Below are positions 42,818-50,901 of a DNA stretch of 64,000 nt, in pieces; within the stretch, counting starts at the first letter, position 1, and each line of letters starts with the position of its first letter. Below the pieces are notes generated by a model that did not search any database, was not told the DNA's origin, and saw nothing but the letters and a program-made list of their open reading frames with translations. Source of the stretch: an uncultured Eubacteriales bacterium (GTDB lineage: Bacteria > Bacillota > Clostridia > Christensenellales > Borkfalkiaceae); contig UQPN01000008.1 of assembly GCA_900542935.1 (NCBI GenBank), positions 1 to 64,000 of the forward strand, read 5' to 3'. The position numbers and the translations under genes were made by a program.

Positions 42818-45800
42818 ATGGCAAACAAAAAGACAACAAAACGCACGGCTGCAATCTTTGCCGTGATCGGCGCGCTGTCGCTTACGGGCGGCGTGCTTGC
42901 GCAAAACCGTGAGGGCGCGCATGCGGAGGGGCGGAAACTTTTGTATTCCGCGGATTTCGAAAATCTGAATACTTCCGCCACGGCAGGCGAAATTTACGAC
43001 GCAACGCATTTCGCCGGCGCAAACCGTTCGATCGAAGAAACTTCGGCTGCCTACATCGAAGCGCCGTATTCGTTTTACGATAACGGCTGTCAGATCGGGA
43101 CGCTTTATCTTGATTCGGGCAGAGGGGTAAGCTCGACGGATACGGATAAAACGTATACGATTACAATGAAAATTCAGCCGTACGGGCTGGTAAGCAATAC
43201 TACGCTGGGAATTACGGGCGAAAACAATGCGGCATACAATTCGGTGGTTATTCTCAATGCGGACGGTACGTCGTCCGCCGCAAACTACGGCAGCGAGAAA
43301 TATGTCAACCTTGTTTCCGCCACGAAAGACGACGCCGGATGGTGGACGGCGGAATTTACGGCGCAGGGCACGGGCAGCTACATATTTTTCAACTTTTTTA
43401 TGAATACCACCGATTATGCTACGGCAAACGCCGAGAAAAACACAGGTTTACGTCTGATGAATTTTACGGCGAAGTGTGGCGATGCCGTCGTATACGATTT
43501 TGACGCGCCCGCCGGTCTGAGCGGCGAAGCCGCGATTTTCGGCGCAAGCGGTTTTGCAGGTATCGCAAATGCGAAAACAACGGCGTCGGGCGTCACGGGG
43601 AAATCGTTGAAAACCGTATACGACTTTTTCGGCACTGCCGAAGGCGGCTGGCAGAGAGAGCCTTTGTACATAAACGAAAACGAACTGAACGTGAATATGG
43701 AAGCGGGCAAAAAATACGTTGCGCAATACGACGTGCGCCTGTTCGGCAGAGTAAATCAGGCGATCTGCATTTTCCGGCAGGGCTCGAACGATACCGATTC
43801 GCAGGTGATTTTAAAATCCGACGGCTCGTATCAGACGGTGGAATATAAAGATACGAAAATGTTCGATAACGTTTCCGTTGCTTGTGAGGGCGGCGTATTT
43901 CACGTACGCGTTACGCTGAACGGACTCGGCGGGTTGTTCAAGCTGGAAACGCTGATGAATTCTTCCGACGCCGACGGTGCGAACGCCGCGAAAGATACGG
44001 GGCTGTATTTCGATAATTTTGCGATTTACGACGTAACGGACGGCGATACCGATCCCGTAGAACCTGCGGACCCCGCAACGTTCGAATATACGAAGCTTTT
44101 CGGGCAGACGTTCAACGCGGTGGATTCTTCCGTTTCCGGAAGCGACGCGATGTTCCACGCTTCGAAATTCGCGGGGCTTTCTTCCGGTACGCTGACGATC
44201 GACGAGCAGGGCATCGACGGCACGAAATCGCTGAAAGGCGTTTATGCGTTTTACGATGACGGCGGCTGGCAGAAAGATAATTTATACCTCGATGCCGGCG
44301 CGACGGGCGGAACGGCGGAGGATAAACTTTACCGCATTTCGTTTGATTTAAAACCGTTCGGCGAATGGGATATGGTGTACGTCGGATTCCAGACTCCTGC
44401 GGGAAAAATCGATTACCTCCGGCTGAACGCAGACGGAACTTTCGCGAAAGAGGGCGACGCGAATATTATCGTGAAACATACGGTTACCTACGCCGACGGC
44501 GTTTTCCGGGTGGACGCGTACATGAACGGCACGGGCGGATACATTTTTAATTTCTTCAATCTGCATTCCGGCAATCCCGCTACGGCGAACGCGGAGAAGA
44601 ATACGGGCGTGCTGCTGGATAATTACGTATTCGCGCAGAAAAAAGAACCGGAAGCGCCTTCTTTGAATAAAAAGGCGGCAACCTACAACGCGGCGGCGGA
44701 AAAAGATTTTTCCACATACACGAATCTTGGTAGCATAGCGGAAGTGAAATTCGGAGAAACGGTGCTTGAAACAACGCAATATACGTTTGCGGACGGCGTG
44801 CTTACCATAAAAGAAAGCGTGATGAAAGCGCTGCCTGAGGGAACGCACGCGCTTACCGTTACCGATGAGAAAAATACCGTTGTTGCGGCGGAAATCAACG
44901 TGATCAACGTGAAAACGGGCGCCGATTACGTTGCGGACTTTGCCGATATGCCGGAACTGACGGGCGATCAGGATTCGAAAGATATGTTCTTCCGCAACAG
45001 CTTTATGGATCCCGGCGTACAGCGCGTATTCACCGAAGATTTCGACGGCAACAGAACGATTAAATTCGTATCTACTTCCGTAGATTCCGACGATTTCACT
45101 TCGATGTTCCAGACGAACCCTCAGGGCGGGCGTCTGAACATGATGACGAAAGACAAATGGCATACGATTACCGCCGATTTCAAACCGGTGAACGCTTCGT
45201 TGTTACGTCTGCGTTGCCATATTTTCGATTCCGGAAAAGATACCGACTGGTGGTCGATGGAACTTGATCTGGCGGCGAAGAAACGCACGGACGACAACGC
45301 GCAGTCGAAATACGTGAACTTCGCGGTGGAAGAACAGGAAAACGGCTGGTACAGAGTATCGGTATCGTTCTTCTTCACGGGCGAAGAGTATTCGGACGCG
45401 GCGAGCGCGTATGTGATTTATTCTTCCGCCAAAGAAAATGCAGACGCCGTATGGTATATGGATAATTTCGAAGCGGATTCCGAATTGATTCCGTATTTTG
45501 TGGACGAAAACGAAGCGGGCTTTGATACGGCTACGAAAAAGGAAGCGTATCGCCTTGTGCAGCTTTACGATTTCACGGTAACCAAAGTTACGGCGGGCGA
45601 CAAACAACTTGCGGAAAATACCGATTACACGGTAACCGCAACCCCCGTAGGTACTTATCGTCTGGCGATTACCAAAGCATTCTGCGAACAGTATTCCGCA
45701 GGCGATACGGTAGCTGTTTCGGTTCTGACGTCGAAAGGCAACACGCTGAATTTCAATCTGAATATCTTTGACAGCACGCCGTCGCTGCCTGCGGAAACGC

Positions 45801-46675
45801 TGACGTACGATAAGGCGCCGAAAAAGGATTTGTCTTTCGATATTTCGCTCGGCGGCTATGCGCTGGTTGCGATGAAAGAAGGCGAAACGGCGATTTCGGA
45901 CGGCGTTTATTATATGGACGGCGACAAACTTGTGCTGAAACAGACGTATCTTAAGACGTTGACGAACGGCGCGCATGTGTTCACGATTGAAACCGCTTCG
46001 GGCGCGACGGGAACGTTTACGGTGGAAATTTCCGATTCGACGCCCGTCATTGCAGCGGTAACGCAGTATAAAAAGAACAGCGGCGCGCTGGAAATTGCGG
46101 TGGAAACGTACGGCAAAGAAATTGTTTCGGTGAAGTTGAATAACCGCGTATTGCAAAGCGGCGAATATACGTATGCAAACGGCAAACTGACGATCGCCGA
46201 ATCGGTGATGAACTCTCTGGTTGCCGGAGAATATACGCTGGAAGCGGAAACGGTAGCAAGCGCTGCGGGGAAAATCGTTGTCTCCGACGAACCGCCCGTA
46301 TTTGCGGACGGCGAAGCGAATGCCGTGAAAGGCAGCGATTTCGTGCTGACGGTGGACGTGAAAAATAAGACGGTGATTTCCGTATCGGTGGACGGTTTAC
46401 CGCTCGGCGAGGGCGATTATACCTACGAAAACGGTACGCTTACAATAAAAGCCGCCGTTCTCGAAGAGATTGCGGCGGGCGAAAAGGAAGTGGAAATCGT
46501 AACCGAAGGCGGAAAGGCCGTGAGAACGTTCACGCTTACGGAAGCGCCGAAACAGGAAGAAAAGAAGAAAGGCTGCGGCGGTTCTGTGGCGGCGGCGGGC
46601 GCAGCCGCGTTGTCGGCGGCGATTGCCGTGGCGTTTGCGGCAGGCAAAAAGAAACGCGACGAATCGGAAGATTAA
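42818..46675 (+). CDS. Large modular surface protein with C-terminal GCGG-TM-KKK tail
   Basis: 1285 residues behind AAGGAGG. A Sec signal peptide (FAVIGALSLTGGVLA) is followed by three similar modules of about 190 residues (residues 30-610), each with SADFENLN/FDAPAG/FNAVDSS openings and a FYDNGC/FFGTAEGGWQ/FYDDGGWQ core, resembling carbohydrate-binding modules; a fourth divergent one follows. Residues about 620-1245 hold four or five Ig-like X2-type modules (GDYTYENGTLTIKAAVLEEI). The end is KKKGCGGSV, a hydrophobic segment and KKKRDESED. No catalytic residues seen. Probably displays glycan-binding modules on the cell wall or membrane. Divergent from an AraC gene. Confidence 0.75.
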   Translation: MANKKTTKRTAAIFAVIGALSLTGGVLAQNREGAHAEGRKLLYSADFENLNTSATAGEIYDATHFAGANRSIEETSAAYIEAPYSFYDNGCQIGTLYLDSGRGVSSTDTDKTYTITMKIQPYGLVSNTTLGITGENNAAYNSVVILNADGTSSAANYGSEKYVNLVSATKDDAGWWTAEFTAQGTGSYIFFNFFMNTTDYATANAEKNTGLRLMNFTAKCGDAVVYDFDAPAGLSGEAAIFGASGFAGIANAKTTASGVTGKSLKTVYDFFGTAEGGWQREPLYINENELNVNMEAGKKYVAQYDVRLFGRVNQAICIFRQGSNDTDSQVILKSDGSYQTVEYKDTKMFDNVSVACEGGVFHVRVTLNGLGGLFKLETLMNSSDADGANAAKDTGLYFDNFAIYDVTDGDTDPVEPADPATFEYTKLFGQTFNAVDSSVSGSDAMFHASKFAGLSSGTLTIDEQGIDGTKSLKGVYAFYDDGGWQKDNLYLDAGATGGTAEDKLYRISFDLKPFGEWDMVYVGFQTPAGKIDYLRLNADGTFAKEGDANIIVKHTVTYADGVFRVDAYMNGTGGYIFNFFNLHSGNPATANAEKNTGVLLDNYVFAQKKEPEAPSLNKKAATYNAAAEKDFSTYTNLGSIAEVKFGETVLETTQYTFADGVLTIKESVMKALPEGTHALTVTDEKNTVVAAEINVINVKTGADYVADFADMPELTGDQDSKDMFFRNSFMDPGVQRVFTEDFDGNRTIKFVSTSVDSDDFTSMFQTNPQGGRLNMMTKDKWHTITADFKPVNASLLRLRCHIFDSGKDTDWWSMELDLAAKKRTDDNAQSKYVNFAVEEQENGWYRVSVSFFFTGEEYSDAASAYVIYSSAKENADAVWYMDNFEADSELIPYFVDENEAGFDTATKKEAYRLVQLYDFTVTKVTAGDKQLAENTDYTVTATPVGTYRLAITKAFCEQYSAGDTVAVSVLTSKGNTLNFNLNIFDSTPSLPAETLTYDKAPKKDLSFDISLGGYALVAMKEGETAISDGVYYMDGDKLVLKQTYLKTLTNGAHVFTIETASGATGTFTVEISDSTPVIAAVTQYKKNSGALEIAVETYGKEIVSVKLNNRVLQSGEYTYANGKLTIAESVMNSLVAGEYTLEAETVASAAGKIVVSDEPPVFADGEANAVKGSDFVLTVDVKNKTVISVSVDGLPLGEGDYTYENGTLTIKAAVLEEIAAGEKEVEIVTEGGKAVRTFTLTEAPKQEEKKKGCGGSVAAAGAAALSAAIAVAFAAGKKKRDESED

Positions 46676-46703
46676 TCTGAATATTTCGTTGCGGAAAAAT
46701 AAA

Positions 46704-46731
46704 ATATTCCGCGGATAAAACCGCGGAATAT
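46704..46731 (-). terminator. Terminator between convergent genes
   Basis: A perfect 11-bp stem (ATATTCCGCGG and complement) with a 6-nt loop. Read leftward it is followed by TTTTATTTTT, so it ends the AraC transcript; on the plus strand no T run follows. Confidence 0.85.
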
Positions 46732-46741
46732 CGAAAAAAAA

Positions 46742-47590
46742 TTAAACAGGGCGTGTTCTCTTTATGTATTCTTTTGGGGACGCGCCCTCGTATTTTTTGA
46801 AGATTTTACAGAAATGCGATTGATCGTAAAAACCCAGTTCTTCGGCGACGCGGCGCACGGAAAGGGCGTTTTCGGATAAATACCGCTTGCTCTTTTCTAT
46901 TTTCATTGCGGTGCGCAGCTCGGAAAACGTTTTTTTGTATTCCGCTTTGAAAAATCGCTGTAAGGTGGAAAGACTTACGGAAACGTGCGCTGCGGCTTCG
47001 GATTCGTTCATCAGTAAAAAATCGTCGCCCGAAATCATTCGTTCTATCCGTTCGCGGAGCGTTTCGCCGGACGACGAACCGCTAAGCACGTCGAATATGC
47101 GGTAAAGAACGGATTTCACTCTGAAAGCGCCGCCGTAAGAAAAATTCGCTTCCGCGAGGTTTTTGAACAACAATTTCAAATCGCTTGTCGCATTGTTTGC
47201 GATGACGGATACGCTTTTATCTTCCAAAAATACGGCTTTGTCGGTTGCTTCGAAATCGGCGCATTGAAAATTAATCAGAGTGTCCCGCGTTTCCGCATAC
47301 GTCTGCCCGGAAGAGCCATGTCCCGAAAAATCCGCGTCGGTTAAGGAACGGAACGACGCTTTATAGCAGCTGCCTTTCGGCAGATACACCACGTCGCCCG
47401 CTGAGGCGATAAGTTTTTTTCCGTTTAAAAACGTGTACTCGATTTCGCCCGATTCAATCAGGCAAAAACCGAAATTCGGGCGCGGCACGCCGAGAAAAGA
47501 GTAATAGGCGTTGTGTCGCCAGCGTTGCGCCGCGGCGTAAACGCAGGTAAGGTTTATATCGTAATCTCTGTAACGTTTAAAAGGAAACAT
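46742..47590 (-). CDS. AraC-family transcriptional regulator
   Basis: The ATG giving MFPFKRYRDYD was chosen: a consensus promoter lies immediately upstream and the longer frame would start inside it. The 282-residue product has an N-terminal cupin domain (LIESGEIEYTFLNGKKL, GDVVYLPKGSCY) and C-terminal HTH motifs (EAAAHVSVSLSTLQRFFK, SVRRVAEELGFYDQSHFCKI). The -10 box ends only 9 bases before the ATG, so the mRNA appears leaderless. Divergent from a GH30 gene, its most likely target. Confidence 0.88.
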   Translation of the reverse strand: MFPFKRYRDYDINLTCVYAAAQRWRHNAYYSFLGVPRPNFGFCLIESGEIEYTFLNGKKLIASAGDVVYLPKGSCYKASFRSLTDADFSGHGSSGQTYAETRDTLINFQCADFEATDKAVFLEDKSVSVIANNATSDLKLLFKNLAEANFSYGGAFRVKSVLYRIFDVLSGSSSGETLRERIERMISGDDFLLMNESEAAAHVSVSLSTLQRFFKAEYKKTFSELRTAMKIEKSKRYLSENALSVRRVAEELGFYDQSHFCKIFKKYEGASPKEYIKRTRPV

Positions 47591-47599
47591 GATATAAAA

Positions 47600-47628
47600 A
47601 TTATACCCGTAAATGCTTGAAATGTCAA
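47600..47628 (-). promoter_or_regulatory. Consensus promoter of the AraC gene
   Basis: On the minus strand: perfect TTGACA, 17 nt, perfect TATAAT. The expected start of transcription falls within about 3 bases of the ATG. Confidence 0.85.
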
Positions 47629-47638
47629 TAAAATTGAC
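47624..47638. promoter_or_regulatory. Palindromic operator candidate over the -35 box
   Basis: GTCAAT, AAA, ATTGAC: a perfect 6-bp inverted repeat that covers the -35 hexamer of the AraC promoter and could mediate autoregulation. Confidence 0.45.
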
Positions 47639-47669
47639 GTAAAAATACAAATTTGTGATAGATTTATCG

Positions 47670-47698
47670 TTGCGCCGAGTCTGCCGCGGGTGTACAAT
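47670..47698 (+). promoter_or_regulatory. Promoter of the GH30 gene
   Basis: TTGCGC, 17 nt, TACAAT, 30 bases before the start codon and divergent from the AraC promoter. The poor -35 fits an activated promoter. Confidence 0.6.
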
Positions 47699-47727
47699 GA
47701 AAGCGTAAAATTACTTTCGGAGGTAAG

Positions 47728-49065
47728 ATGTTGAAAATACGGGCGGTTACGACGGATAAATACGGATTTAAACGCGAAATCGGCGCAACGGAAATCTTTG
47801 AAGATATATACGGGGCGCAGCACGTGGAGGCGAGCGATAAGCCTGTTACGGAAAGTTTTCTCGGGTTCGGTATAGCGCTTACGGGAAGTTCGTGCAGTCT
47901 ATTGCAGAAAATGGATGCCGCCGCAAGGGCGGAAGTGCTTTCAAAGGCGTTCGGAGAGGAGGGGCTGAATTTGTCGCTTGCGCGTATTTCCGTCGGCTCA
48001 AGCGATTATTCGCCCGAATTGTACTGCTGCGAGGACGCCGAAGGTAATTTTACGATCGATAAGGATAAAGAATACGTTTTGCCCGTGCTGCGCGAAGCAT
48101 TGAAAACGAACGAAAATCTGAAATTTTTCTGCGCGCCGTGGTCGCCGCCCGGAAGAATGAAAACGGGCGGTTCGATGTGCGGCGGATTTATGCGCGAAGG
48201 TTTTCTGGAAGAGTATGCGGCATATTATTGCGATTTTCTTGCCGCTTATCGTCGCGAAGGAATCGATATTTTTGCATTGACGGCGCAAAACGAGCCGGAA
48301 ACGGATCAGACCGGGAAAATGCCCGCGTGTTTGTTTTCGCCGGAGCTGGAAGCGAAATTTATTTTTCTCATGCGCAAAAATCTGCGGGAACGGGGATTGA
48401 ATCCGGAAATATGGCTGTGCGATCATAATTTCATTTATGTAAAGCGCGTGCTCTGGCAACTGAAAGAATATCCGGAACTGTTGTCCGCCGTAAACGGAGC
48501 CGCGTTTCATTATTATGCCGGAGGAGCGGAACAGACGGAAGCGATACGGGCGGATTATCCGCAGCTGGGGCTGCATTTTACGGAAGGCGGTCCGGGACTG
48601 CACAATAATTACGCCGCCGATTATTGTAAATGGGGCGCTACCGTCTGCCGCGCGCTGAATCACGGCTTCAGAAGTTTCACGGGGTGGAATCTTCTTCTCG
48701 ACGAATCGGGGGCGCCGAACATCGGTCCGTATTTCTGCGGCGGTTTAATCACCGTCGATTCGGTAACGGGCGAACTTTCTTACAGCGGACAATATCGCGC
48801 TTTTTCGCATTTCTCACCGGTTGTTACTCGCGGAGCAAGCGTTTATCCGTGCAAAGTATACGATTCCGCGGTAACCGGAACGGCTTCTTATCAGGCTGCG
48901 CCGATTGCGTGCGACGCAACGGCTGTAAAAGATAAAAACGGCGTATTCAGCCTGTTTTTTGTGAATCCCGCGCAGGAAAAGAAGCAAATTATGCTAAAAC
49001 ACGGTAAAAAAACCGTTTATTTCGAAGCTTTGCCCGATTCTCTTACCACCTTGCAGATAGAATAG
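47728..49065 (+). CDS. GH30-family glycoside hydrolase, cytoplasmic
   Basis: A 445-residue GH30 enzyme without signal peptide. The TIM barrel carries the acid/base Glu189 in TAQNEPE and the nucleophile Glu286 in HFTEGGPG, with the family's FLGFGIALTGSSC and FFCAPWSPPGRMK segments. The C-terminal beta domain (LITVDSVTGELSYSGQYRA, PDSLTTLQIE) completes the typical fold. Relatives are beta-glucosylceramidases, beta-xylosidases and beta-1,6-glucanases; the cytoplasmic form probably acts on imported short oligosaccharides. CGGAGG precedes the ATG. Probably controlled by the divergent AraC protein. Confidence 0.88.
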   Translation: MLKIRAVTTDKYGFKREIGATEIFEDIYGAQHVEASDKPVTESFLGFGIALTGSSCSLLQKMDAAARAEVLSKAFGEEGLNLSLARISVGSSDYSPELYCCEDAEGNFTIDKDKEYVLPVLREALKTNENLKFFCAPWSPPGRMKTGGSMCGGFMREGFLEEYAAYYCDFLAAYRREGIDIFALTAQNEPETDQTGKMPACLFSPELEAKFIFLMRKNLRERGLNPEIWLCDHNFIYVKRVLWQLKEYPELLSAVNGAAFHYYAGGAEQTEAIRADYPQLGLHFTEGGPGLHNNYAADYCKWGATVCRALNHGFRSFTGWNLLLDESGAPNIGPYFCGGLITVDSVTGELSYSGQYRAFSHFSPVVTRGASVYPCKVYDSAVTGTASYQAAPIACDATAVKDKNGVFSLFFVNPAQEKKQIMLKHGKKTVYFEALPDSLTTLQIE

Positions 49066-49098
49066 GTGCCTACGCCCTTGAAATAAAATTATTATGTG

Positions 49099-49197
49099 TG
49101 TCAGACATAATACAGTATAAAATTATATAAATCGTCTGAAATTATATAAAATATAAGTTTTTTATTACTCTATCAGGTATAATTATAATGTCTGACA
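49099..49197. mobile_element. MITE-like element with 10-bp terminal inverted repeats
   Basis: A 99-base AT-rich segment bounded by TGTCAGACAT and its exact complement ATGTCTGACA, inside the 318-base gap before the rnpB promoter. The rest of the gap (to about 49380) is AT-rich with no gene. No target duplication or transposase is visible, so the class is uncertain. Confidence 0.35.
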
Positions 49198-49383
49198 GAG
49201 TAGTCCGGCGAAATAAAAACATGCCTCCGATTGCCGTATCGCAGGCAAAGGAGTTTGTATCGACGGCATAGAAGTGTTTTATTAAAGCGGAAAAAACATG
49301 GCGTTTTTGAGGCGGAAAGCAACGTGCGATTATAGCGATAAGAAAAACTTCCGCGGAAAGTTTAAAAAAACGCTTGAAAAAAC

Positions 49384-49412
49384 GCGACAAAATAAAAAAA
49401 ACGTGCTATAAT
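49384..49412 (+). promoter_or_regulatory. Promoter of rnpB
   Basis: GCGACA, 17 nt, TATAAT, ending 11 bases before the P1 helix of the RNase P RNA. Confidence 0.6.
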
Positions 49413-49423
49413 GTTTTTCGGAA

Positions 49424-49774
49424 AACAAGATCGCTTTACGGTCGCGGGGCGCGAAAGCGCCGTGAGGAAAGTCCGGGCAGCACAGGACAGGGCGCCTGAT
49501 AACGTCAGGTGAAGGCGACTTCAAGGAAAGTGCAACAGAAATATACCGCGGAAGCGATTCTCGTTTCCGTAAGGGTGGAAAGGCGAGGTAAGAGCTCACC
49601 GGCGCTGCGGTAACGCGGCGCGCCATGTAAACCCCGCCCGCTGCAAGATTGGGCGTTCGTCGCACAGGGTTGTCCGCCCGACGATCGCCGTGAATATCGC
49701 TGGAGCTTGCCGGCGACGGCAAGCGTAGATAAATGACCGTACACGACAGAACCCGGCTTACAGACGGTCTTGTT
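49424..49774 (+). ncRNA. rnpB: RNase P RNA, class A
   Basis: The catalytic RNA of RNase P, which removes 5' leaders of tRNA precursors. The P1 helix is closed by AACAAGA at the 5' end and TCTTGTT at the 3' end. Conserved segments appear in order: GAGGAAAGTCCGGGC (P4/J3-4 region), ACAGAAATATACC, GGTGGAAAGGCGAGGTAAGA with CTCACCGG, GATAAATGACCGT and ACAGAACCCGGCTTACAG. The layout fits the ancestral class A rather than the Bacillus class B, which is usual outside Bacilli. Confidence 0.96.
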
Positions 49775-49792
49775 TTCTTTTTTTGCATAAAA

Positions 49793-49838
49793 CGCCCGCA
49801 GAGCATTTTTCGGTAAACTCTCTGCGGGCGTGTTTTTT
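49793..49838 (+). terminator. Terminator after rnpB
   Basis: A perfect 11-bp stem (CGCCCGCAGAG with CTCTGCGGGCG), 16-nt loop, then TGTTTTTT. Confidence 0.85.
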
Positions 49839-49910
49839 GAATGCGCTCTTAAAATTTAAATTAAAAAATACCTAAGGAAATCGCGTTGGCAACGCGGTGC
49901 TTTTTTCCGT

Positions 49911-49970
49911 ATGGCAGCCGGGAGTATAGCAGCCGGGAGTATGGCAGCCGGGAGTATGGCAGCTGGGAGT
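49911..49970 (+). repeat. Four tandem 15-bp repeats
   Basis: Four consecutive copies of ATGGCAGCCGGGAGT, the second and fourth with one change each, followed by a partial ATG. It lies between rnpB and the convergent MscS gene, outside any gene. Likely slippage-prone. Confidence 0.9.
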
Positions 49971-50015
49971 ATGATTGTCGATTTCGGATAAAAGACAGTA
50001 TTGCTTTTCGGTAAT

Positions 50016-50840
50016 TCAGTCGTTTTTCACATGCACGTCCATCTGATTGAACGGAATGGAAATGCCGTTTAAATCAAACGCTTTTTTAACCTGCTCGTTC
50101 ATATCGAACAGCACGTCCCAGTAGTCCTCCGTTTTGCACCAGACGGGGCAGAAAAGATCGATGCTGCTGGCGGAGTGCGCGGTGATTCTTGCTTTCGGCG
50201 CGGGCTCCTGCAGAATTTTCGGGTTTGCGGCGGCGACGTCTTTTACGATTTGTTCCGCTTTTTCGAAGTCGTCGGCGTAAGATATCGAATAAGTAAGGTC
50301 TACGCGCCGCGTATTTTTTTCGGTATAATTCACGATTTCGCTGGTGGAAAGTTTTCCGTTGGGCAGATAAACGATTTTGTTATCGTTCGTACGGATTTTC
50401 GTGTTACAGATAAAGATATCTTCCACGTATCCCTCGTATCCGTTTGCCGCGATATAATCTCCGTCTTTGAACGGACGGGTGAAAAGCAGCAGCATGCCGC
50501 CCGCAAGGTTTGAAAGCGTGCCGTTGACGGCAAGCCCGACGCCGACGCCGAGCGAAGCGATTAACGCCGTGATTGCGCCCGTATCTATGCCCAGATACGC
50601 CACAAGCGATAACACAACAAGAATCTTCAAGCCGATTTTCGCGATGTAACCGAGCGTGCGATAAACGGTTTTATCCACGTGTTTAGTTTCTTCCTGTTTT
50701 CTGCTGCGCTTTTCAATCTGTTTGCTGATACGGTTGATAAGCGTAAACGCCACGATTAAAACAAGCAGCGCAACAAGAATTTTAATGCCGGTCGTCGTCA
50801 GCCAGCCCAAAACGGTTTCCTTTATTTTATTCCAGTCCAT
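50016..50840 (-). CDS. mscS: Small-conductance mechanosensitive channel, MscS family
   Basis: A 274-residue MscS-type channel that opens under membrane tension to release solutes after osmotic downshift. Three membrane segments lie in the first 120 residues; the pore-lining third helix has the Gly/Ala-rich ALIASLGVGVGLAVNGTLSNLAGG pattern in two parts, followed by the beta domain (PFKDGDYI, GYVEDIFICNTKIRT, VYLPNGKLSTSEIVNYT) and the C-terminal cytoplasmic domain. Length is typical for the minimal family. Single gene; the ribosome binding site is weak. Confidence 0.93.
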   Translation of the reverse strand: MDWNKIKETVLGWLTTTGIKILVALLVLIVAFTLINRISKQIEKRSRKQEETKHVDKTVYRTLGYIAKIGLKILVVLSLVAYLGIDTGAITALIASLGVGVGLAVNGTLSNLAGGMLLLFTRPFKDGDYIAANGYEGYVEDIFICNTKIRTNDNKIVYLPNGKLSTSEIVNYTEKNTRRVDLTYSISYADDFEKAEQIVKDVAAANPKILQEPAPKARITAHSASSIDLFCPVWCKTEDYWDVLFDMNEQVKKAFDLNGISIPFNQMDVHVKND

Positions 50841-50901
50841 ACATTTTTCTCTTATACAAATAAATTTTGGGTTTTTGCGTGCCTTTTAAATAGCGTACGT
50901 G

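Noticed and set aside
49911..49970. CRISPR or iteron origin
   Set aside because: The repeats are contiguous 15-mers without spacers, without a rep gene and outside an AT-rich unwinding region.
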